Position numbers and translations under genes: made by a program. Below the pieces are notes generated by a model. That model saw only the letters and a program-made list of their open reading frames with translations. It was not told the DNA's origin and made no database searches. From positions 14,315,498-14,379,497 of the forward strand of contig CM055835.1 of NCBI GenBank assembly GCA_029582265.1: DNA of 64,000 nt. The letters are read 5' to 3'. Source of the stretch: Zoroaster sp. YZ-2022. Lineage: Eukaryota > Echinodermata > Asteroidea > Forcipulatida > Zoroasteridae. This document shows, one piece after another, positions 32,955-42,600 of this stretch (positions within the stretch are counted from its first letter, which is position 1; each line of letters begins with the position of its first letter).

Positions 32955-33160
32955 ATAATATTCGGTAGTTTTATTGTCATTTTGTTTGAGATAATAACCG
33001 TTAATATCACAACAATACCGAACAAAAACTGCTTAAAATTCAATAGTCTGTTCTCAGTAAGAGCTGAAACCTCTCATATAATATTCGGTAGTTTTATTGT
33101 CATTTTGTTTGAGATAATTACCGTTACAAGCACAACAATACCGAACAAAAACAGAACAAA
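32955..33160. repeat. two copies of an inverted-repeat cassette
   Basis: TTCGGTAGTTTTATTGTCA...ACAACAATACCGAA occurs at about 32961-33024 and 33087-33150. The ends TTCGGTA/TACCGAA are inverted. Between and after them TCAATAGTCTGTTC.CAGTA...GAGCTGAAACCTCTCA recurs, the same words as in the 209-bp duplication. Confidence 0.7.
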
Positions 33161-33259
33161 AATAGTCTGTTCTCAGCAAGAGCTGAAACCTCTCAATTTA
33201 CAAGCCAACTGCAGGTGTTTCCACTTAATGAGCCATTTCAAGTCCAAAGGCCTTGACTT

Positions 33260-34250
33260 TTAATTTAGTAATTGAAGATTTGCCGAGTTGTTTGTCATCA
33301 TACAGTTGTTTTTACTTTGTAATACACTGTATTTTATTCACAGAAACTTAGAGCTGCGGTCCCATAACGAATAGTGATTTTACAATACGATTACACTTGC
33401 AGTTTTAAATAGAGGTTACTGACAATACTTTAACTAACCTTTTGGATTTTTGCTCGCGGCTTATGTCTAAACGTAACTGGTCACCATGATGAGTAGTTCA
33501 AAATCAAAGAGGAAACGATTTAACCTAGAGTGCCTGGAATGTCATTCAGTCATGGGCGTCGGATTCGCTACTTAGAAGTGGGGGCATTGAGTCGGCAAAC
33601 CCATAGCTCTAGGTTTGCCGACTGAAAATTAATTATGGATCAACCCTTATGGACCAACCCTGTTATGGACCCTCCTTTGATTTGCCGACTGAGGCTGCAA
33701 ATGCCGAGTGAGAAAAATTATTGGGGGTGTCACACCCCCACATCTCCCTCACCCCGGTCGCTAAGGCCCTGTGCGGTGGGGACGCGTGTGAACCCAACAG
33801 GCTTGAGCAATATTTTTTCTGCATTAAAGAATTTATATTATTTTATAAATACAATTTTAAAAAGGTTCTTCTGTAATTAATTCACCAACAAATTCGAGTG
33901 ACATGGTAGTATAGTGGTTAGAAGGCTCACCTTCTATGTAGGGAGTTTTGGGATTGAGACTAGGTTTTCTAAATATTTGTAACAGAATTAGCAATATTTT
34001 TTGTTAACTACAACACTAATTCAGAAACAAACCCTTTCACTTTTAGTACCGTATGCATGGTAGCTACCGACCAGTCTGGTCGCCGGTTTTGTGTAATTGG
34101 TTTTGCTAGTAAATATATGGCTTTGCACAAACAAATATGGCTTTGCCATTAAATATATGGTTTGGCTATTTAACATTTATTTTAGTCTTATAATATTAAT
34201 TAGTCGAAATTTAGTCACATACGGCACTTCATACAAGACAAAAACGCAAC
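33260..34250. other. intergenic; tRNA-like fragment at 33905-33965
   Basis: Mostly featureless. GGTAGTATAGTGGTTAGAAG at 33906 is an excellent tRNA A-box/D-arm match (Asp/Glu type), but the anticodon and T arms are degenerate, so this is a decayed tRNA-derived sequence and not a tRNA gene. 33545-33780 has MITE-like features (GGGCGTCGGA, inverted GGGGGTGT/ACACCCCC) without clear ends. Confidence 0.4.
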
Positions 34251-34255
34251 GGTGA

Positions 34256-34434
34256 ATACTTCTAGTGCGACGCGATAACACTTCTAGTGCGACGCGATAA
34301 CACTTCCAGTGCGACGCGATAACACTTCTAGTGCGACGCGATAACACTTCTAGTGCGACGCGTGAATTCTAATGCAACGCTTACACACTTCTAATGCAAC
34401 GCTTACACACTTCTAGTGCGACGCGTGAACACTC
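34256..34434. repeat. 22-bp minisatellite
   Basis: ACTTCTAGTGCGACGCGATAAC starts at 34258, 34280, 34302, 34324 and 34346. Degenerate units follow (AATGCAACGCTTACAC and a final TAGTGCGACGCGTGAAC). Confidence 0.9.
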
Positions 34435-34439
34435 TTCTT

Positions 34440-35980
34440 GCAATGTGCCTGTGTCCTTTTTAGAACACCATACTATAGACATATACCAACTCAAAAATCA
34501 CAATAAAAATTAGTCCCTCGAGATGGTACCAAAAAGTGAAAGTTCAGCCTCTGGCTCATGGACCATGTGATAAAAGGCAAATGCTCATAATTAATGTCAA
34601 TTTACCAAATCGTCATTCGGTCTGAAACCGGGCCTTAATTTGGGGAATGTACATACACGTACTTACGTTATAGCAAATGAATCTTCAGTTGTCGCGACGA
34701 ACACGCACAATTAATACGAGACTCATGAATTTAACCGTCACTATACATGTACAGTGCCCAATGGTATGGTGTCATGGATGCGTGTCGATCTTACGATTGT
34801 CTGGGTTTCTGTGCATCACTGTGAACTTTGATAGCTGCAGGAACAATACAGGGGTTTATGTAAAAATAATTGTACAGTATATTTTATTAAAAAGTTGCTC
34901 AGTGTGTTCCGAAGTCTGACCAATTGAGATAGTTTGTTGGAGTTTGGGGGTGACACTGGGGGTGGAGCCAAGAAGTAGCAGCTTGTAAGAGCCGGAGAAA
35001 TCAGTTGTTGTTCGTTGTTGCTTTCAGTTGAGTTGTTTATAATTATTGTGATTGAGTTAACCAGCGCAGCCAGAGCAGTGTTGGGTGGACACTTGGATGA
35101 TTCGATCGAGACACAGTTGGAAGTGAGAACATATCACTGTAAGTTAAAGTGGAAAATATTCTGACGGTACGGATGGACTAAAGGGACTGGTTGGGACACT
35201 GCTTCCCAGAATCAGAGACGAATTATAATGTGTATTCCCGGTGTTGCTTTATTACACATGCTTGACAAAGAGTAAAAAAATACTTAAAATAGAGGACAAC
35301 AGCCGATACCCGGGAAGAACGTGTCAAAAGCGCGGGACGAGGGACAATTTCGTATAAAAAAAAACACAAAAACAAACCAAAAACAAAACAAGACAAACCA
35401 AAAAAGCACAGTCCCCTGAAATACGGGACACCTGGTCACCCTAAAATATAGGGTGTGGGTGGCGCAATAGTAGGAAAATCACCTCCCCCACCCATGGCTT
35501 ATCCAGGGGAAAGTTCCTTTGATGTGGATGTGCCAGCGTGGCTCATATACATGTCAGTGTAATAGAGATCAGTGACTCGAACAAAAAAAGTTATTACAAT
35601 AGGTGGCGCCCTCTACTTTGAGCAGCATAAGTTTGTTGGCCTTTGTTGAGTATTTTCGACTTGTTCCCCTCTCTCTGTTCGAGGTATCGTTATATAGGAG
35701 GCTGTCAAGGTACCAGACTATTTGCTGTAGAATGTGCGTCTTTGTCTCTGATTACGTGATCAAGCACGATCCTTGGTCTTGTTCGACTCAATATTAATAA
35801 AATCAAATAGGGAACGTTAGATTTAACGTTTAGTTATAACATTATTTACTACCGTTTTCGTTATTCTCCATCGCCAGATCGGGAATTTTGAAATATAAAA
35901 TTATGATATAGACAGTTCAATTCCGTGAGTATGATACTGATAGGAATTACTTAATAATTAATAATAATATTATATAATAA
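34440..35980. other. intergenic, no gene seen
   Basis: Contains the dispersed-repeat fragment 34505-34565 (see 15346-15398) and an A-rich stretch at 35330-35410. No recognised protein. Confidence 0.4.
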
Positions 35981-35987
35981 TAATAAT

Positions 35988-37460
35988 ATAGGTTTTCCCA
36001 GCTTATTTAACACATTTATCGATCAAATTCATATTTAGTGAACTTCAAATTCGTCCCAAAAATGTGGTTCGTGCATTTGTTGTTTTCAATTTCGTCAATG
36101 AGCATTTAAATTAAAACATTGGTCAAGTAATTTAATATTTAGTTGCTAAATTTGGAATAAAACATTGTTCAATTTCGTCGCGACTGCGTACAGTGGTCAA
36201 TCGGTCAAATAAATTCGTCTTTGTGCAAACAAATTCGCATAATTCCCATTTAATTTAATCTAATGCCTTAATGGATATATTGGCCTATTTGATCTTGTTT
36301 TGCTCCTGTTACTTTTCTTTATTTTTGTTATCATTTTTTATTGATATATAGGGGGCCTATATATATAATAAAGAATCTTTCTTTCTTTCTTTCTTTCGTT
36401 CTTTCTTTTTTGTATGTAATTCTTTAATGCGTGTAGTCATGATGATTTACATTTATGCATAAAATTATCGGTATCTTTGTTTCCTTTAAATCACTTTCCT
36501 TTTTAAACAAAAACTTTTTAAGCTTTTCCAGACATACATTTTGATTCTAAAATATAAATACCAGTACATGTACATAGGTATAAAACAATTTCAAGGCAAA
36601 TTAAGCAAAAGTATATGTCATGATATTTTCAAATCTTTTCAATATCCAATTATCTTCTTTAATGCAGTTGCACCGATCATTTTTGTATCAGTCTGTATGT
36701 CTTCGAAAAATGATAGGGAATAGGTTTGTGGAAATAACCAAGCACAAACAAAATCTATCTCCAATAAATTAACAAGTACTGCAAATTTAGCATTCTACAG
36801 TTAGGCTATGTCCATGAACATGTTCATATATCATATAAATCCGATTCTAGCCATCAATCTCTTGGCGTGCAATGCACCGAGGTAGATAGGTTTGTGCATG
36901 ATTATACCACCGTGCGCATTTCTCTTGAGTTAACACGTCAACATGTTGCTGGGCCACCTCTTCCAAAAGCGTTGCCCTCCAAGCTTGCATATTTAGGCCG
37001 GCTTCTCTAGCTTCTCCCAAATCCCCCACCCTCGCTTGCCATTCTGGTTGAGAAAGAGTGCGTTTTACTGCGGCTTTAAAAGCCGAGTGAGCCATCTCTA
37101 CCGTAAATGGGCCTACAGACCGATGCAAGCGTTTTATAAGGCAGCAGCATGATACAATCACACGTTAAAATCACCTGACGAATTTGTTTGAGAATAGATT
37201 TAAACGATTTGATCAAAGACGAATTTGATTTCTGAATAAGGCCATTGAAGGCCTTAACATACAGGTGGGACTAATTTGATGTGCACCGGACGAAATACAG
37301 AGAGCAAAATTATTAAACCAAGCAATCAAAGATTTAATTTAAATGCTCATTGACGAAATTGAAAACAACAAATGCACGAACCACATTTTTGGGACGAATT
37401 TGAAGTTAACCAAATATGAATTTGATCGATAAATGTGTTAAAAAAGCTGGGAAAACCTAT
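35988..37460. mobile_element. 1.47-kb element with 128-bp terminal inverted repeats
   Basis: 35988-36115 and 37333-37460 are inverted copies differing at only a few positions; the ends read ATAGGTTTTCCCAGC. AATAAT at 35982-35987 and 37461-37466 could be a 6-bp target duplication, although the left flank is itself an AAT microsatellite. The interior has a TTTC microsatellite (36376-36410) and one clean 104-aa minus-strand ORF. Confidence 0.8.
36847..37161 (-). CDS. unknown 104-aa protein inside long-TIR element
   Basis: Open frame with balanced codons and a plausible fold: helical, charged N-terminal half and an ending QEKCARWYNHAQTYLPRCIARQ. The alternative start at Met23 gives 82 aa. The ending reminds me of C-terminal tails of some invertebrate DDE transposases, but I cannot name the family. 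No catalytic motif is present, so this may be the 3' remnant of a larger transposase gene deleted in a non-autonomous copy. Confidence 0.4.
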   Translation of the reverse strand: MIVSCCCLIKRLHRSVGPFTVEMAHSAFKAAVKRTLSQPEWQARVGDLGEAREAGLNMQAWRATLLEEVAQQHVDVLTQEKCARWYNHAQTYLPRCIARQEIDG

Positions 37461-37476
37461 AATAATTTATATTTAA

Positions 37477-37724
37477 AGTGGCAGTATCGTCACGATCACG
37501 GATCAGAGCAGACTTTCAACATGGAATTGGTGTCCTCCCACTCCTACTCCTACTAGTTTAAGATGAACACAGTAACTGAAAATTATTGACTCATTTATGC
37601 AGCAGCAATGGTAGGCCTATGACCTCATCATGTGGGGGTATTGTTCGATCACTGAGTTAATCTAAAAAATAGCACTCCAATTTCATGCCCTATGTCTATG
37701 TCCTTAACAGTTTAATATCCCACT
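37477..37724 (+). mobile_element. TTAA MITE family A, copy 1
   Basis: Starts AGTGGCAGTATCGTCAC after TTAA (37473-37476) and ends ...ATCCCACT before TTAG (decayed TTAA). Homologous over its length, in inverted orientation, to 58111-58325 (shared AGAGCAGACTTTCAACA, TAGTTTAAGATGAACACAGT, CACTGAGTTAATCTAAA). Confidence 0.8.
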
Positions 37725-37732
37725 TTAGTTTA

Positions 37733-38083
37733 ATAATAATAATAATAATAATGTGTGGATTTATATAGCGCACGTATCCACCAACTAAGTGGTGCTCAAG
37801 GCGCATTATATTATTATCCCTGCTCATAAGGCTCATAAATCATTCCTGAAACCATCTCAGCTCCCTGGGGAGTATACAGCTCAATTGCTGCCATTTCTAG
37901 CGCATAGAGCAAACCAACTCTGCCTTCACAGGTACCCATTTAACCCCTGGGTGGAGAGAAGCAATTATGATTAAGTGTCTTGCTCAAGGACACAAGTGTC
38001 ACGGCCGTGATTCGAACCCACATTATGTTGCTAACACCAGAACTTGAATCCGGTAAGCTAGACCGCTCGGCCACGACACCCCA
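37733..38083 (-). mobile_element. tRNA-Leu-derived SINE
   Basis: Minus orientation with an (ATT)n tail at 37733. The tRNA-like head at 38083-37990 has a tRNA-Leu-like D arm (GTGGCCGAGCGGTCTAGCTT on the minus strand) and a B box GGTTCGAATC. The body contains CTTGTGTCCTTGAGCAAGAC, reminiscent of the conserved V-domain of fish SINEs. Confidence 0.88.
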
Positions 38084-38195
38084 CTAGTTTAAGTTTAGTT
38101 TTGCCATGAAAAAGGGCCCTAACGTTATAACTATAGCCTATGGGTATTGGATAGCTTCATAGTAGTACCTCAATGTCATTTCATGGCATGACATG

Positions 38196-38400
38196 AATAG
38201 ACCTTATGCATATGATGTCACATGCTGAATATCACCCTCATTCAGAGGCTAGAGAAGGTCACTCATTGACATTGGTTCATGTATGCGTGCTGTGTGTGCG
38301 TATACGCACAGCGCGCATACATGAACCAATGAGTGACCTTCGTTTGCCTCTGATAGGTGGACGACCTTCAGTTTGCGACGTCATATACATAAGGTCTATT
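38196..38400. mobile_element. 205-bp palindromic MITE
   Basis: Ends AATAGACCTTATG and CATAAGGTCTATT. The inner core 38256-38340 is almost a perfect palindrome (AAGGTCACTCATTG ... CAATGAGTGACCTT) around GTGCGTATACGCAC. The whole element folds on itself. Confidence 0.85.
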
Positions 38401-38593
38401 ATATGACTGTGATAGTGGTAACCTAATAAATAGGGCCAATCTCTGGATGTCCCTCTTACCACTAGTCCGAATGCCTCTGCCGTTCACAGTCTGTTTTGTC
38501 GCAACTGTTACTGTAAACCACATCAACAACTGCGACATTATTCTAAAAATAGGACTCTGAATGGAAGCAGCATTCGGACTACCCTCCTACTGG

Positions 38594-38956
38594 AGTGTCG
38601 TGGCCGAGCAGTCTAGCTTACCGGACTCAAGTTCTGGTGTTAGCAGCAGAATGTGGGTTCGAATCCCGGCCGTGACACTTGTGTCCTTGAGCAAGACACT
38701 TAACCATAATTGCTTCTCTCCACCCAGGGGTTAAATGGGTACCTGTGAGGGCAGAGTTGGTTGATTAGCCCTATATGCGCTGTAATGGCAGCAATTGAGC
38801 TGTATACTCCCCAGGGAGCTGAGATGGTTTCAGGAATGATTTATGAGCCTGATGAGCAGGGGTAATAATATAATGCGCCTTGAGCACCAGTTTGGTGGAT
38901 ACGTGCGCTATATAAGTCCACATTATTATATTATTATTATTATTATTATTATTATT
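38594..38956 (+). mobile_element. tRNA-Leu-derived SINE
   Basis: Plus orientation: tRNA-Leu(CAA)-like head (GTCGTGGCCGAGCAGTCTAG, anticodon-loop region ACTCAAGT, B box GGTTCGAATCC), V-domain-like body and (ATT)n tail. Inverted relative to 37733-38083, with the palindromic MITE between them. Confidence 0.9.
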
Positions 38957-39477
38957 TATGGAAATATATCATTTCAAAGTGTTTTCCTTTCTAAAACTAA
39001 AAAGGAATTTTCAATTTTTCAGTGAAAAAATTATTAATAATCTGGAAATTGCTGGTAAAACACTGGCGTTCCATCAATAAACATGTAGAATGCCCTGTGT
39101 CAACTAGTGTTCATTGAGCTCCTACAATCAGTGCAATTTTGTTAACAACCCATTCAGGCCACTCCTGTGGTTACCCTTCTGTATACTGTCACACCACTGA
39201 GATTGCAGGGTAAGGTGGTCTCCCATTGATACATTGCAGGCCATACTAATATGTTCAAACATTTACAGTGGCCTTGGGTGGCACACAGTTGATTTTGTAA
39301 GATTACTTGGAAAGGACAGCAGGCTTGTATGTACTAAAGGTTGGTGAAAAACATTGAAAATTTAGTGGATCGGAGTGGCCTCCATGTGCAGGAGGGTTAA
39401 ACGACAAAGTGATAAGTGATAAGTCCAATAAACTTGATTGTACTATTTCTTTTTGACCTGAATACATGTAATTCAGA

Positions 39478-39682
39478 ATGGACGAAGTGAAGAGCATGTG
39501 GCTGTGGCTGTGCCTGCCAGACAGCCTTGTGCTGCAGATCTTCACCTACCTTTCCTCTACTGAACTCCTGGGGGCAGCACAGTCATGCAAGGCATGGCTT
39601 CGCATCAGTAGGGACGAGCTGCTTTGGAAGGCATTGCTTTATGAGGAATGGAAGATAGATCGCTGTCTGCCGTTACCACCAG
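39478..39682 (+). CDS. FBXW5: FBXW5 coding exon 1 (F-box)
   Basis: ATG at 39478; encodes LPDSLVLQIFTYLSSTELLG and SRDELLWKALLYEEW, the F-box that binds SKP1. Ends phase 1 at CCACCAG|GTTATT. Confidence 0.93.
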
Positions 39683-42600
39683 GTTATTATTCATGCTAAT
39701 GGCATCAATATCAGCTATAATATCCCTGTTGGGATATACTTTGATCCTGATTGAAACCCTATTCTCCCGATGATGATACCAATAGATCCAAATTGGGAAA
39801 CCCTTGGGTGACAACAGGATACCTTCTGCTATATACTACCTAGTTTGGGAGATACCTTCTGCTATATACTACCTAGTTTGGGAGATACTTTTATCCGTTT
39901 TAAGTTATTTCGGGAACCGGATACCCAAACTTGGAAATCTTTGGATATCCGGGTACCCGTAAACAATTTTGTAAAAACACAAATACTCCCGAATGTATAA
40001 AATGACCAATGTGAACTAGTTTCTCTTGTTTTATTAAAGTAATAATATTAAAATGTGGACTTACTATAATAATTTCCCACCTCTATATTAAAAAATGACT
40101 CGCCGCCCCATTCCTCACACACAAAAAAACGTTAACAAAAAATAAGAGACTTCCATTTGTGTGTCTTAAATGATCAGTCAAAATTTTCAAAAGTCATTTA
40201 CGGGTAATTGGAACCAAAAAATGGAACAGGGTAATGACAGCTTCAGTCGGGTATCTGGATAGCCTTATTTTATCCTGATTGAAATCCTATTCTCTCAATG
40301 AGGATACCATACTCTGATTGGGAACCCTTGGGTGACAATCATACCTGTAGTATTTACCTTTAGGCCCCCAAAAAAGTCTCTGGTTTCTGGTCTACGCGCG
40401 TCACCTCAGACCCACGTGTCAGCATTTTTAATTTATTTTTTTTATTTTATTTTTTTTTTGCTATGAAACGATATTGCAGCTAAAATTGCTGGATCGATTG
40501 GAATTCTGATGTGCTGTGCTTTTAATGACTTTTTCACATCAAGGTATGAACTTTTGCCCGATTTGTGAGGCCTCTCTTAGCCACCATACCGGACATTTGT
40601 ATGGGAAATTTGGTCCCTGTGTATGCAATGTATCACGTATTTCCCTGTTGGCCAAAAAACAAGTGGCCGAAAAAAAAACACCAGAAACCGGAGACTTTTT
40701 TTAAAGCTTTATTCAAGGGCTTAAATGCAAAAGGAATTATTCAACTTGAAAAAATAATGCACAACTCTAACATCACATTGATAACTTTTAAATGCCAATG
40801 GATGGGTATTTCAAAGCTTTTTGGGCACTTGAAAATAAAAAATTGTATCAGCACAAATGTTAATAGTACAATATCAATATCAGATACAAAAATGGTTGGT
40901 TTGTGCATAAAAAAACTTTCTTGTTAAATGACTTGTTTGATTTTAAGTTGGTAAACTTTGTGAAGTAACCACCACATTATTTCAAAGGCCAAAAAAATGT
41001 TATCATGTATCACTTAAGAATTAAAAAAAAGTGTCACAGCTGTGACGACCTATGATAACAAAAATGAGAGACTTTTTTGATGCCCCAAAGTGCTGTGACA
41101 CTGAGTTCCTAGTGCGATCTCACCAAATAACGCAATCGCATAATGATTTGGTCATTTTGTAACCAGGTAAATGACCAGTGTTATTGTACCATCCTTTTAA
41201 CCATTGCCCCCAAATGCATTTGCAGGTCATACCTCGTTCTTCCGGGAGTTCCGTCGACTGAAGTGCCACGTCCCCAGCGTAGAGGTTCAGGTCCTGAAAG
41301 AACACACTGACCAGGTGCTACATGTTAGTTTCTCCCACAATGGAAAGATGTTTGCTACTTGCTCCAAGGACGGAACCATCAAGGTGAACACGCAGATTCT
41401 GCCTGTGAATCACACATAGCATTGTCAATCAAACTACCTACATGTAGGTGACCCTGCCTCCACATTGGCGTGATGATTCGAAAGAAGGTTTGCCAATAGG
41501 CCTGTGTGGTGATGACATCACACAAACACGAACAAGTTTGTTTATGGTGTCAGCCGAGGACATCCTGTTCCACTCTTTTGTTCCCTTTGTTGTTGGAGAG
41601 TTTTAGGCATCTCCCATTTGATTTGTACATGTGTTTCAAACAATAACCACCAACCGAGGACCTATTGTTCCCTTTTACACCATAAACAGACACAGGTCAA
41701 AGTTGAACAGTGGTTCTGTAAAAGGTCACACGCTGCATGCATTAAGGCAGGAGGGCCAAAGCCTTGGTACAGCCAAGCCTTTGAGAAGCCTGGCCAGGCC
41801 CATGCTACCTAGCCTCCTAATCTGTCTTTTGTGAGTCCTAATCCTGTAACAATACAGTACCTGCCAATCAACACAAGCTGGGCTTCTGGAGGGCCTAGCC
41901 CAGCCAAGAAGAGCTCATTATAATGGCTGTAGTTGTGAACAAAAGACACCTGAGGTGTCAGTCAAGTCTGTGTTAACAAGAAGAGCTATTTGATAAAATT
42001 TGTAGCTTTGCATGGTGAAGAGGATAAGTAAGACTAATTGCGGTGACATTCTCCTGAGGACGATCAGAGCATACTGATCGAAACGTCGAGTTGTAACCTC
42101 CAGTTCTTTTCAGAACAAATTATTACTACTCAATAGAGAATTTCACATGGTGTCACCGCAATTAGTCGTACTATTTGAGATCTATTAGTAAATGGTCTTT
42201 TGTGCTCAGCTAGGGGATTATATAGTCCCATAGGCCTGAGCAAACCTGGGCCTGGTGGGGCATCTCAAAGGCTTGGCTGTACCGTGACTTTGGACCACCT
42301 CCCTAAAGAAAACTTATACGCCATGCCCTTGCATCTGTCAATGCAGAGTGTCAGAGAGATATTGTTTACATGCTGTAAGGAAACAATGTGCATTTTTCTT
42401 ATGTGATATGCAAGGTCATGGTTCATCTTTGTGGCGTGGAGATGGGAATATGGAGGTCAATGTACACGTATATTAAGAATCTAAATGCATTGGTGGTCCC
42501 CATTTATACTCCTGGGTGAAGAGAAGCAATTATAGTTAAGTATCTTGCTCAGGGACACAAGCACCTACATCCTCTTATGCCAAGTATGTTTGAAAAGATA

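Noticed and set aside
33905..33965. Possible tRNA gene (GGTAGTATAGTGGTTAGAAG)
   Set aside because: Only the D-arm/A-box half is good; the anticodon arm and T arm cannot form, so at most a decayed tRNA-derived sequence.
38594..38690. tRNA-Leu gene
   Set aside because: The tRNA-like head is followed by the SINE body and ATT tail and is repeated in other copies, so it is a SINE promoter and not a functional tRNA gene.
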